Numbered from the stretch's first letter, positions 43,327 to 55,431 are shown. The stretch is DNA of 64,000 bases from Gymnopus androsaceus JB14 (GCA_009733575.1 ML769606.1:23331-87330); one strand, 5' to 3'. Notes: generated from the letters alone by a model not told the origin. Program-made: numbers and translations.

Positions 43327-45940
43327 TCAACCCACCTGCCACTTCGGATTCCTTGTTACAAGCGCTTCCTCGTTAAAACTCTGCATCACTTTAAACATCG
43401 TCTCGTAGGAAAAGTTATTCCCCAAGGTTTCCAGATCAAAAGACATATACTCCCCAGTGTTCATTGAAGCTACACCTTGTCCCAAAAAGCCACGCATCAA
43501 AGAGTCACGAATTGTCTGTAGCCAATATCGAAAGGCAGCGAAGAAGGGTCGCGGAGCCGCAGTCCAAGAGAAGTTTATCCTGAGTAAAATAGACTTTTCC
43601 TTATATATAAAATCATCACCCTCAGTAAACCATTTGACGAATTCAAGCTTTTCAGCCTTGACTCCAAAACCGTCATAGTGATAAACCAGCAAGAGGATGA
43701 CATAGAACAAGGACTCCAAGTCATGGCGGTAAAACAGAGGGCCTGTCCAGCCAGTGCACTGTTGCTCGTGAGCCATGTACGGTTTCGTACCGGTCCGATG
43801 ACCAGGTGTAGGAGCGTGATGTTCATCGACTAAGGTAGCGAGGTCATAGTCATTCAACACCCCAAAGATTTTCTTTCCGTCACGACGAAACATAATGTTG
43901 GCCTGGCTAACGTCGCGATGAAGAACTCGTGGATGAGTGTAAACCCACTCGTGGCCTTGGGGAGTCATATTAGAGACGACGAAGCGGAGAAAAAAAAAGG
44001 GTGACTCACATTGTAGGACGTCGTACATGACTTGAGCGAATTCCACTGGCTTTTTCAAGTCCATGATTGGACAAAGCTCCTCCTGGATTGAGCCACATAT
44101 AATACGCTCCTCGTAGCCATCGCCAAACTTGATCTTCAACCTGTCCTGGATCTCGCTACCATCCGCGATGAACCTTCCGAGTACAATGGGGAGGTGCTTC
44201 AAGACCCACTCATGCTCATCTACGGCCATATCAATACAGCGCTGGATAGTTTCGTGTTCGGGGACGCGTCCTTTGACGGGACGACTAATTTTCATGACCA
44301 GCTTCAGCCCGTTCCAGTCGCATTCGCCGTCCTCTCCTCTCCAGTCACAGTCGCCATCCTTGCAGCCGCAAGTCACTCTAAAAACTTTGGTTCCTCTACC
44401 GTTGATACCGTTGGAGCAAAACAGTACTTTCCCTAGTCGAATGGTGCGTTTCCCTTGCCGCGTGCTTGTATTATAGTCCACCGTATAGATGTACACCATG
44501 GCGAACGTGATGACTATATCTCCACCAAAGTTGAGGCCGTTGACCGCTCGTGAAATTTTCTATCGGTTGATGCGCGTACAACACTCAGAGGGTATCGACA
44601 AAGTAGAACACTTACACTGAGATCCGCAAGTTCGACCCAAGTACGGAGAGACCAACTGGTGAGGCGCCGTGTTAAAACAATTATGATCTTCGTAGATACG
44701 CGAACCACATACGATCTCACGAAATAGACTAGAATATGTGCACGTCAATAGAATTCCAAAGAAGTAAAAGAAGAATTCATACCAACGGTAATAACGAAGC
44801 TTGCCAGGACAACCACGACCTTTAATTTCATTAGAGTTGAGAGTCAGACCGAACGAGGAACAGGGCACAGCACTTACAAGAGGAATAATCCAATAAACAC
44901 TCTTGTTACTCACTGTTAGGAGGGGAAGTTGGTTTCAGAGACCATTCCAGCTTGGAGAGCGTAAGTTGACATACATATCCAAATCCGCCAACACATAAAG
45001 CTAGGATGTACAATGAGCAATTGAGCGACGACAACAATCCCTCTAGCACTGGGTGCTTACAGCTGGATCGTAGCCGCGATGATTGCCTGAAGAGAGAAAG
45101 GTAAAGTTAAGCACTGGACGTAAACCATGTCGGAGCCATCGGATACTCACCGACAAAATTACCATGACCTTGAATGGCATCAGTGTATTCATGCGGATGA
45201 AGAGTATATAATGGCGTACCAGGATGCTCCTAGAACATAGATCAAGCTGTAGATACAACAAGTGACATACAGAACAAGAACACTCACCAAACAACCAACG
45301 CAAGGTAATTCGGGTTACCAAAGTTCGATACCAGATAAACGTATATCAAATGGCAGAGCATAATTTGGTGAGCGGTGTCGAGACCACTAAACAAACGTGG
45401 TTAGTGGTGGCGCTATTGCGAAGAATGGAGCTCACAAGACAAATACAACCTAACATTAGGAATATCGTCAAATGAGTGCAAGTATTATTCGAAGAGAGGT
45501 TGTACAAGAAGTTTGAGCCGGAGAGTATCTTGGTTGTAGAAATTCTGCGAAATAGCCAGCATAAGAAAAGATAGATCGATATATGTAAGGCAAGCCGTAC
45601 ATCAAAGTAAATGTAGGTTTGAGCAGCCGAGATGCCCCATAAACTGCAAAAGCGCAACGAAGCCATCGCCAACTGGTTAGAGAATGCAGTTGCAGTAAGA
45701 GCTTGGAACATACGCGCTGGAAAATCTAGACGGTCAAAGGTATCAGCGCATAGCCATATCGAGGAGGTACCGAGTCGATAATTACAGGATTCCAACAAGC
45801 AAGGCCCCCATCTAAGAAAAAAGACAAAGTAAATATCGATGCAAGTGGCACAACGATATAATGATCGTGAAACAACACACAGTATTATCCAATGCGGGGA
45901 TATGAGCAACTGAAGTAGTATCGGCTATGAGGTCCACCAT
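43327..45940 (-). CDS. DUF6534 membrane protein fused in frame to FunK1 kinase
   Basis: From the ATG at 45940, about ten short exons with good splice signals read as a DUF6534 protein: IPALDNT, MGALLVGIL, LWGISAAQTYIYFD, LDTAHQIMLCHLIYVYLVS, FGNPNYLALVVWSIL, AIIAATIQL, WRIWILSNKS, VVVVLASFVITV, TWVELADLS, KISRAVNGLNFGGDIVITFA. These give about six hydrophobic segments. The last exon (44559-44010, then 43955-43327 after a 54-nt intron) runs without a stop into a FunK1 kinase: YTVDYNTS, GINGRGTKVFRV, LVMKISRP, VLHRDVSQANIMF (HRD at 43920-43912), LNDYDLA, GHRTGTKPYMAHEQ. The expected DUF6534 C-terminal third is missing, as is the usual FunK1 N-terminal region. The kinase alone could start at the Met at 44499. 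Confidence 0.6.
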
Positions 45941-46138
45941 GTTGCAGAAGGAAAAAACGAGTCGGAACGAATATAATGAGGGTTGTTTCGCGAGAGGTCA
46001 AGACTTATAACGTTCATATGTACATGAAGGCGTGAAAAGCTAAACGAACTTTTGGAAGGGTCTACTGTATTCAGAACCACCAGGTGCGCGCCGTAGATGC
46101 TTTTTTGGAAGATAACATGGCTACAAATGTAAGATTGG

Positions 46139-46269
46139 CAGCCTCCTTCCCAGGCGTTCACGTCATTGCCTTCATAAGAAAGCTTAATCGAATTTGTTTC
46201 GATTTGCTCGTCCCAACAATCGAAACGAAAGGCAATGACGTGAGACCCAACACCTGGGAAGGAGGCTGG
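46139..46269. repeat. Inverted repeat (MITE-like hairpin)
   Basis: The arm CAGCCTCCTTCCCAGG ... CACGTCATTGCCTT (46139-46172) pairs with 46229-46269, which has a few extra bases (GAGACCCAA). The inner part (CGAATTTGTTTCGATT and CAATCGAAACG) also pairs. No coding capacity. Confidence 0.65.
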
Positions 46270-46272
46270 ATT

Positions 46273-47892
46273 GGAGGTTGAAATGAGTGTGATCTGTATT
46301 AGGCTTGACCTACTGTCGCTTACAGGAGAAACCCGACGTCAGAACATCATTCCGGTTGAAGAATTTTCCATTGAGCAAGTTAAAAACGAAACGTACTAGA
46401 CATGCAGTTATAAATATACTTGAATTTCAAGTGGCTTTCCCTTGAATCTATCCGAGTTGCGATTCAGTACCCGTGTTTCTCCAGCGAGGCCAGACACTTG
46501 GAGCCAACGTACGTTCAGGATTTGCGGCATCCGATTCCATGCTCTCCTAAAAAGATTGGATCAGTCCTACTACATACTTACTGACTTGCAATGTACAGTT
46601 AGCTGAGTGCGAATGTTTTCATTTGAAGAAACTAGCTCAGCTCAGGCCATGCGCACATAACGCCTGGATGTGACCCCGAAAGGTTCTATGCCCACAAACA
46701 GGATAGGATAGGAGAAGAAAATATGAAAATGTACATATAGAGCGGTTTTTCCAGGAAGTCAACGCTGTCAAAAAAAGATGACGACGCGGAAATTCACAGA
46801 TCTTATTGAAAGATGTTCTAGAACATCTACGTCGGTCGAAAAAAAAAACTTACAACATTACTCGGGAAATGAGTTCCTTTCCATCATCGCTGAGGCTGAA
46901 TCCCAGTCGTCTAAGCGGAGGAATAACAATGCTCACCGAAACTCAATTGCAGAAAGCTGGCAGCTGGACTGGAAGCCCCTCGTGCAGAGGGTCTGAAGAC
47001 GACGAACTTGTGAAATCAGTGAGACGCCAAGTTTGCAGATAAAGACCTATCGTACCTTCCTCTAGTACAAGAATCAGCCAAATATGCACAGATATGGTTC
47101 AAGATCTGAAGGATGATGATATACAGTATGGCAGAATTTCGAATTTCATTTTGCGCGGTAGCTATAGCCTATCCATACTTAAGTGGTCTTTTTCGAGGAG
47201 CCAAAGTATAGGCACGCGTGGAGTTATGATAATCAAATGAAAGTCGCGTTCGGAGCTCCAAAGTTTCTCGAAGAAGTGCTTCTGGATTTCGGAAGACCGC
47301 TATTGGTAGCGCGAATTTAAACTAATCTTCACGGTAAATCAGTCTGTAAAATATTTAATTATCTTGTGTTTGAAAGCCTCTATTGAGAGCGCAGTTAAGG
47401 GTTCGTTTGAATGGCAATGAGAGTAGAGAAGCAAAAAGTTCAGTCGCACTTGTCCGTGACTTCACTCATTCTTTTCGGTCATTGCCATCATGTCCAATCA
47501 GATTGCGTTCTGAACTTTCCAGAATGCCTGCAAGTTTCCGGCCTGATTTGAAGATGGTATCTCTTTCTGCTCTCCCGACTAAAATTCTAGTTAATCCAGA
47601 CTTAATCGCTTATTAATTGTGGTGACATTCAGACAGTAATACACGCAAAAAACAGCTTTCAGTGGACCTTCAAAAGTTCAGAAATGTACACGGACCGTTC
47701 CGGAAGCTTTGACGCGTTCCTGTAGCTTCCATTTTACAATCTGGCAGATCCAGTAATCTGTTAACCGAATTCGGTAAGTCTGGCTTCTTTACCGATTTGT
47801 CGTGAACGTTTTATATCCACTGGTTATATTTGTGGGTCCTTTGATTCTTTCGTTCCTACCCTCACCCTGCCTTCCCGTCAACGCTCTCAACC
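46273..47892. other. Region between two divergent DUF6534 genes, no gene seen
   Basis: Frames at 46778-47042 and 47383-47616 lack motifs and splice support. Probably promoter and repeat-derived sequence. Confidence 0.4.
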
Positions 47893-50005
47893 ATGTCCAC
47901 CCATTTCTCTATCAACTCGACGTATGGCGCTGCTTTTGTCGGGATCCAGGTTGCTGGCGTCCTTCTGGGCAGTAAGCTTTGAAGAATATCTCAACGTCGA
48001 AACTTTTAGCAGACTGTTCTGGCAGTGTCTACAATGCAGGCTTGGTATTACTACACCCACTCGAAGGACAAAAACTTCCTCCCGGTTTTGGCACGTTCAA
48101 TCTGTTTCTTCTTAGTTTCCGCTGACTATCTATCCTATAGGTTGCGACAGTACTCGTCTTTGACTTTATACACCAGGCTCTCATCTGTCATACTGGTATA
48201 TCTCCCATTCATTTTCCGCCACCACGCTCTTACTTTTTTTCTTCTTTCTGCAGGCTACACATATCTCGTGTCATTCTACGGCGAAGCGGCCAAGTTGGAA
48301 ACTGTCGTCTGGTGCGTTTTATCGGTTATACATTGCACTCTACATTTATTCATTCGCTTTTCTAGGAGTCTTTTGGTAAGCCCAATAGAGCCATGTAGGG
48401 TGATTAAGGCTCTGACCGTCTCTCAAGGCCGAAGTTTTGTTAACGTGCGTTTTCTTACATTCGACTTGATGTAGAATGACTGACTTTCCTCTGTAGGGAC
48501 TTACCGCGCTCGCTGTCCAGTGGTGCGTCTGGTCATTCATGCTGTTCTCGTCCCTTACGCGCTTCCAGCTTCTTGACGTACAGGATATCGATGCGTGCGT
48601 CGGTGATGCCACCATGGTTCGCAAACTCGTTCTAACCTCATCAGCAGTGAGCGGCAACAAAGTAGTACACGGCAACAAAATGTGGCTTACGCGTTTGTAG
48701 TAGCGTTTCTTCTTTACGATGCTTCTGAGAATTCATGTTAATTCGATACTAGGGGTCTTTTGTTCCTTGGCAGAGTTCGGTGGGTTTCATTGTAGATTAA
48801 TTCGACTAGGCTCTTTCATTGATACGCTCCGTTTCAGTGTGTGTCCTCAGTACGCTAGTCTCTCTACCGACTCGCTACTATCTGCTGACCATACCTACTC
48901 TCGAAGCGTTTGCAATTATCGCGTACGTCCAAGCATCTATCCACGAACTCGTTGACTCACATTTATTGAAAAGTTTAATGCGCAGTCAAGACGTTCGAAG
49001 AATTATCCGCCGAACTCAAGGTTCATGTTCCACTTACTCTCTCAACATACGCTGAACTTTCCGACACCATTCCAGGGTCTCTCGATCACCGTCAACGCCC
49101 TCGCTGCTGCAGGTGATCTCCTCATTGCCGGGATTTTGACTATGACTTCTTCAGCGGGCCAAGACGGGATACCGATCGTGAGATCGAATACCTATCCTGC
49201 TAGTATTCTCCACTCATTCAAAATCATCCTAGCTCCGACACCATGATTAACAAACTGGTAAGTAGTCGGTGCAGACTTCTTGAGTTGTCATTGGGCATCC
49301 ATTAACCTATGATATTAGACTCTCTTCGCTGTCAATACCGGCGCACTCACCAGGTAAATATTCTGTCATCACTCGGATCGCAGACGCTTGAGCTCATTAT
49401 AATTTATATCAAGTCTTTGCGCCGTAGCTTCTTTGATTTCGGTATGTCCTGATTCTTTTGTATATTTCTTCCATCCTAATGAATTGATTCCCCCATGTTA
49501 GATCCTCGCAGCTCCCAACACTTTTATCTACATCTCATTCTTTTTCTCCCATGGGACGATGTACGTCCTTTATCCATCTACCAATATTACTGTTAATAAC
49601 CAATTTCAGTGTACACAAACTCGCTTCTGGCCACGCTCAACGCTCGAAAGAGTATCAGAGATTCTGCCGAAGGTGTCAACACTAGCAGTGTGGACAACAC
49701 CTCCCTTCCCTCTGACCTCAAATGCGGTGCTTCGCCATCAGTATGTTGCCATTTGTTCTATTTTCAATGTGCATATCACTAAACCATGTTCATTCCGCTT
49801 GTCTTCCAGCACACGAAGAACACTGGGATCTCCATTCAAGTTGACACGACATGTGAGTATCTATATGACCTTGAGTGTGGAATGGGCCCAGGTATGGTGG
49901 CCACCCGAGAAAGACATGACCAGGTGGAGGAAGAAGATTTGGCGGAGCTTACGATCTTATCTTCACAGGAGGTATGTCAAATTTATCTTCAGATATTTCT
50001 AAGCT
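47893..50005 (+). pseudogene. DUF6534 integral membrane protein, partly decayed
   Basis: The ATG at 47893 gives STYGAAFVGIQVAGVLLG, then VSTMQAWYYYTHSKDKNFLP, VATVLVFDFIHQALICHTG, YTYLVSFYGEAAKLETVVW, GLTALAVQW, GVFCSLAEFG, ITVNALAAAGDLLIAGIL, LLQRAKTGYRSSDTMINKL, LFAVNTGALT, ILAAPNTFIYISFFF, VYTNSLLATLNARKSI and a hydrophilic tail ending ELTILSSQE. This is the full DUF6534 order (about seven membrane segments). Frame changes are needed near 48010 and 49140-49160, and one donor reads GCACGT. It lies divergent to the DUF6534-kinase gene. Function of the family is unknown. Confidence 0.6.
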
Positions 50006-50760
50006 AATTTTTTCTTTCGTTTCTTCTGCACAGGATATCACATTGTACCTTTCAAGCCCTATTGAATTTACTGTGGTATGATCAGTGTGCGCTCTTCCTT
50101 GCCATTTTCTTGCTGGCTTTGTTCAAAAATCTATTGTCGCTGAAGCTTCGCTTCAACTGGGTTGATATTGATATGATCTCCTATTGTACTACTTGCTTGC
50201 TTGCTTACTTGCTTTCATTGATGCCTCCAAAGCCAATTCTTGCTGTCACTGTATACTGTTATGATCCCGATTCACACTAGTACTTGCACTGTTCGTATTA
50301 CATACTGTTGAATATCATGATTGAAGGAAACTTAGTAACATACTCTACAATGCATTGACTGTCCTATTATCTCTCAAACGGTCAAGGAGTACAAGTGCAC
50401 TATCCATGAACCTTGCCTTCATTACTCCCAGTTGAATCTGCACCAGAACATTGACTAAATGATCTTGGATGTTCTCTTGTTGACACGAATGTTCTTCTGT
50501 TGCTAAACAACAAGACCTGATTCACCGATGAGCCAGCATACGACTAAACTGTGATAACATTTTTGTCGAATATGCTTGAAGCTGTAGCCCACGTTCACAT
50601 GCTTGATCTTTACCATCCTGTCCAGCATGCAGCAGCTTCTCCATACCGAGAGCCTTGGTATGCCCAAATTCCTAGATTTTGGTGAAAGAAAACACGGCGT
50701 CAAGCACGGCATGATTACTCAGTGTATTGGGCGCTATGATTAGCGCCCGCTTCTCTTTCC
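50006..50760. other. No convincing gene
   Basis: Short frames only. A GC-rich palindromic word (GGGCGCTATGATTAGCGCCC) lies near 50729-50748. Confidence 0.4.
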
Positions 50761-51010
50761 AAACCATCCGATTCACTGGCCGAAATCTCCACAACCGAAA
50801 TCTCCACAACCCCATTCCTTTATGCTTCCGCCTGACGCCCTCTTTGTAAAACCACCATCCGACTCACTGGGCAGAATCTCCACACCCCTGTTCTTCCTGC
50901 TTCCGCAACGCCCTTTAGGAAAACCCACCATCCGTCGTCCGACTCACTGGTCAAAATCTCCACAACCTCTTTCCTTATTGCTCCCGCCTGTCGCCCTCTT
51001 TGCGATTCCA
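50761..51010. repeat. Tandem repeat, about 85-bp unit, three copies
   Basis: Each copy carries CCATCCGA(T/C)TCACTGG, (A/G)AATCTCCACA, a TTCCTT-like block, CTTCCGC or CTCCCGC and CGCCCTCTTTG. Copies begin near 50766, 50848 and 50940. Confidence 0.6.
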
Positions 51011-52654
51011 ATATCGGGCGACCTCATGAAAGACTTTCTTTGGCGGCCACCGAAACCGAAAACGCACTATCTTGAGGGCTGGAAGGGGTTAGTGGGCAAG
51101 GAAAAACTCAGGGTTTGCTGGAGAGTATATCAAAACTCATACGAGTTCGCTGGGAAGGACCGTCGACGGTTGCATGCTACATAGGGATATGATGCCTCGT
51201 CTCGACGTTGCCCGGATTTCCGAATCTGCAGTGCAACCTTCGACCACAAGTCTGGCTAGAACCTTTTTCACTGGCCGCCACGTCGCACTAGAGATAATAC
51301 TGTCATTGAAAGAAAGAAAAATAAAGGTGCGTCTTGTGTCAAATTCCTTTGAAATTGAATGGATACTGAGACTTATATTCGATAAAGGGCAACTTCGGCA
51401 TCTTTATCCTCGGAACAAGGCGATTTGGTGACTATCACCAAGTGAGTGCGCCAATTGGATTACTAAAGTGAATCTGTGCTAATACTACACCGTCAGGAGA
51501 TACAGATTCGCTGAACCGAAGGAGATTTCCATATCTCAGAAAAAAGGTACTTGCGTCTTTGTTTCGAGTTTGCCCCTTGCAATTCTGACATGTAGCTCTA
51601 CAGTGTCAAGGACCACACCTAGGCTTTCAAAACTCGAGAGATGTCTTCAGCTCCATATTTCCAAGTAAGAGCGCTCGCCGCGCACGATATTGCTACGCTA
51701 ATGCTGTACCGCTCAGGTAATTTACACCCGGCAGATGGGGAATAGGGTCGCCATGTTGAAGTTCTTACCTCCCCCTGAGCAAGATTCGAAAGGTTGAGTA
51801 TGTCTGCGCTTCGAAGTGTGGCAGATGGTGCATGCCAGGTACATCATTAGTATTATTCCTGATTTCATTCTGACTCGAACCAGCAACAGGACACCGTATC
51901 CTCGACAAGGAGTTGCATCAAGCTGGAAGTGTAACTTTCATCATAGCGCTCCTAGTGCATTAGGATCTTTTGGGTCATACCCTTTTAGCGTCTTCGGGGA
52001 CGTATAGGCTTCCCGCTGGTCCTTCCAGCATCTACTCGATTGCCATGGGTGACTTACGAGCTGCCATACGCACGGCTCGGTTTCAAACCGAAATCTACTG
52101 CTGCCATCTTTAGCCTTCTCGTTACCCTCCTTCTCTCTTGGTAACCTCGAATTCCGCGAGAGTGGAAGCCACAAGTGTGACGTGAAATGATAAGGCCACT
52201 GATGTCTCTGGTTGCGTTGACTAGTTTGAGCAGTGTAGCTGCAACCTCTTCCAGTATCGTTGCCACTTCGTCCAGCATGGTTGACTCCAACACCGCGTCT
52301 CCCGCTTCCACTATTACCCCAATGACTACTTCTGGTTCCACTGCTGCTATCAGCGTCAGCGAGAGCTCATTGCCTTTCTGTGAGAAGGATGATGGGGACT
52401 CCTTGACTCTCAGCGGATAGGACGATAGCTGCGATGGAACTTCAATACCAAGACCTTCCAGCTTCACATCCGTGACTCCGACTTTATTGGGCTGGGTCCC
52501 TTGGAGGCATTTTTCCGTAGTGGGCGAATAGAAGGACGGACGCTGCTCACCGAGCTATAGTCTGCTTGAGGGATTTCAATGACCGTTCGTCGTTGAACCT
52601 GAACTCGTTTTCGGCCACCGCTTACCTAACGACTGCGGCAGTACCACCACCTCA
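51011..52654. other. Decayed sequence, no confident gene
   Basis: The segment 51165-51265 is a diverged copy of 11540-11640 (GTCGACGGTTGCATGC, GGATATGATGCCT, CCTTCGACCACAA). The plus frame 52187-52420 (Ser/Thr/Ala-rich) and its antisense partner 52054-52467 are both open but lack motifs. Confidence 0.35.
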
Positions 52655-53549
52655 GACTCTCATATCCTCAATGCGCTCGTCACATTTGTGTATGTTCCTT
52701 CTTCTTCACAAAATCCATTTACTCATCGTTATATAGGTCCTGCCTCATCGCATTCCAAAACATCGTCCCCATCGCCCTATACATCTCCATCGAATTCGTG
52801 AAAACCATCCCAACCTACTTCATCTCCCAGGACATCGACATGTACTACCAACCCTATGACACTTCCTGCGTCCCCAAAACCTGGAATATCTCAGATGACC
52901 TTGGCGAAATCGAACATCTTCTCCGACAAGACCGGTGCCCTCACCCAAAACGTCATGGAATTCCAAAAATGTTCTGTCCACGGTGCCATTTACGGTGAAG
53001 GTGTAACCGAAGCTCAGCGCGGAGCCGCCACCCGAGATGGTAACACTGACATGCTCAATTCCAAGGAGCTTAACGAGAAACTCTCAAGTCTCAAACAGCA
53101 GATGCTTAACGCCATGGAGGGGTCGTTTAAACATCGGTATTTGCAGCCAGAAAAGCTGACGTTGGTGTCGCCCAAGTTGGTGCAGGATCTGATGGATAGG
53201 CAGGGTGCGCAGAGGGGCATCTCGTGGCGTTTTCCGCGCGCTGGCGCTGTGTCATTCGGTGTTCGCGGATAAGCCAGAGCCGGATAGGGATCCGTATTGT
53301 CTGGAATACAAGGCGGAGTCTCCCGATGAGGCGGCCCTAGTGGCTGCTGCTAGGGATGTTGGGATCCCGTTCATCAACAAGGGAAAGGACGGTCTGGATA
53401 TCGAGGTGATGGGTCAGAAGGAACGTTATACGGTACTCAAGATGCTCGAATTCAACAGTACGAGGAAGAGGATGAATGTGGAGGAATTTGGGCATACCAA
53501 GGCTCTCGGTATGGAGAAGCTGCTAAGTCGAGTGCTTACCAAGCGCTAA
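52655..53549 (+). pseudogene. P4-type ATPase (phospholipid flippase) fragment
   Basis: The sequence encodes [115 protein letters not shown] and FNSTRKRMNVEEFG. The order (membrane segment, phosphorylation motif, N-domain KAESPDEAAL, FxSxRKRM) is that of DRS2/DNF flippases. The phosphorylation motif is DKTGA where DKTGT is invariant in active enzymes. Frame changes occur near 52915 and 53215-53235. The N-terminal part and everything after RKRM are missing. A dead fragment of a gene normally of about 1,300 residues or more. Confidence 0.85.
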
Positions 53550-53955
53550 ACTAAACCCGTACATACGAGTATGACCATTATAACGGTCATATACCTGTTA
53601 CCTGTCCCATATCCTTGACCCTCAAAAATTGAGACGACATGGTCGTGGTACTGTATTATGGTATCCGTAATTGAACTGATACGTTTTGACTTGGTATTTT
53701 GGGATATATACATGGGATATACTTATACACGACTTTATACAGATACGCTGAACAAACTAAGTGCTTGAACTAACATAGAAAAAACCACTGCTGTTGATTG
53801 AGAGAGATAGGGTTGAAAAGGCCTGAAAGGGACAATCAGATGAGATGAGGAGAGCTTATGGAGGACCCACACAACGTATTGCTTAATGTAGTAGACCCTC
53901 CTCTTCATCGTCAGATGAAATATAAACTACTCCTGAAATTCTGGGCTGGAAAACA
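53550..53955. other. Intergenic region, no gene seen
   Basis: AT-rich, between the ATPase fragment and a convergent unassigned gene. Confidence 0.45.
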
Positions 53956-55078
53956 TCAGAAAGATTGAGTCGCTAACAGTTCTGTGCATAGTAAAATTAG
54001 CCTTACTGAAGATGGTACTGTAGGATCAGCATCAGCAACAATAACTTCGTCGCCAATAATGATAACCTTACCATCCGGTTCCACTGCCCTTTCCTTTCCT
54101 TTCTTTGATCTTCGAGGACCCGGAGTAGTGTCAACCAGGACAACTTCATCCTCATCAGACAGATGGACTATACTGCATTTTTTGGGAGGATGCTCATCGT
54201 CGGTGATTTCAATCAAACTCCAGCTGCGCTTTCTCTTCACAGGTGAGGATTTTATCTCCCGGTTGTCTCGGGGGTAGCTGGCAGGGGCAGGGGACGACTG
54301 ATGATGTTTGCTACGAGATTTAAGCCTCCGTTGAGAATCAATGACATCCTCTATCTGTCGCAAGATTCTGCGACAGTCAACAACCTTATCCTTTGCAATA
54401 TGAGGAGCAATCTTCTTTAAGGCCTCGAGTTTTTTGAAGGCCTTGCACCGTGTTAACCAATCCACAAATTGCTGGAATAAGATGATGCGGTCAGCAGAGG
54501 TGGCGTTCAAGGTAACAAATTTGTAGGGAACTCCGCATGAACTCTGTCCACAACGCTGTTTCATATTCATAATTAAAGCTTGTTTGCTAGTGATACAATT
54601 TAAAGCTCACAGTGACAGTAATTTGGGCAAATTGCTCAGGGTTCGCTTGACCCATGCATACTGCCGTTGCATGTCGGACATTGTCTCCTTGTAAGTGAAC
54701 CTGGCAGTTCATAAACTTAACTAGCTCCGTCGACCCCTTCTTCTCCTCTAACGTTAAACGGAGACCAAAGAGAGCCTTTGCCATGTCGGAGGCTTTCGAG
54801 GAAAAATTTTTCGGTAGCGGACGGGAGTAAGTAGGATTATTTGTATATAGATCTTCTTTCTTTGCCATATCTGTTGCGTCGAGGTGAAGGAAGTTCCAAC
54901 TGTGGAAGAACAAAGCAAGCTTCTCCAGATAATTTCCCACACCTGCGAGTTTCTCATCATCTTCCTCCCCAAAGTTCCGTCTTTTCGGAGTGGCGATTGA
55001 AAGGTCTCGACATGCAAACAGATGACTATTGAAGGAGCAAGCCACTTTCTCGCTGAAGTATGTACAGTATATATTCAA
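53956..55078 (-). CDS. Unassigned protein, two exons or two adjacent frames
   Basis: The upstream frame 55078-54587 reads MNIYCTYFSEKVACSFNSH, LEKLALFFHSWNFLHLD, KNFSSKASDMAKALFGLRL and QFAQITVTV. It is followed by a GTGAGC ... CACTAG intron-like gap, then the frame 54570-53956 with FVTLNATSADRIILFQQFV, a basic linker KSSPVKRKRSW and an acidic DEDEVVLVD. The phase at the proposed splice does not match, so they may be separate or decayed. I recognise no family. The RKRSW and PPKKC words may be nuclear signals. Confidence 0.4.
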
Positions 55079-55119
55079 TCATGTAACTCTCGATATTGAT
55101 AATTATCAAGCCAGATCTG

Positions 55120-55165
55120 AGAGAACTTGATAAACGAGAACTTGATAAACGAGAACTTGATAAAC
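55120..55165. repeat. 15-bp direct repeat, three copies
   Basis: GAGAACTTGATAAAC occurs as three adjacent copies with small differences, just upstream of the start of the minus-strand gene. Confidence 0.7.
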
Positions 55166-55197
55166 AAGAGTAAGGGTATGGTCAACTATAACTGCAC

Positions 55198-55431
55198 GTA
55201 AGATACGCTAAGGACGCAAGCGGCCCATATCACGTGACAGGCTCAAGCTGATATTGAGCCAGCAACTGATTTTTTTTCAAAAAGGCCACAGTAAGGTTAG
55301 GCAGAATTTTGAGGGCTTGCCGATGGTATAAATATCAAAGGGGTTTGTGAGTTTTTGAGAAAGCCTTAGCAAAAATACTTCGAATAAAGATCATGTGATA
55401 TAGGCCGCTTGCGTCCTTAGCGTATCTTATG
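55198..55431. mobile_element. MITE with about 40-bp terminal inverted repeats
   Basis: The left end (TAAGATACGCTAAGGACGCA then AGCGGCCCATATCACGTGAC) matches the inverted right end at 55391-55431 with about four differences. The interior is about 150 bp, AT-rich and non-coding. The target duplication is not clear by eye. Confidence 0.7.
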
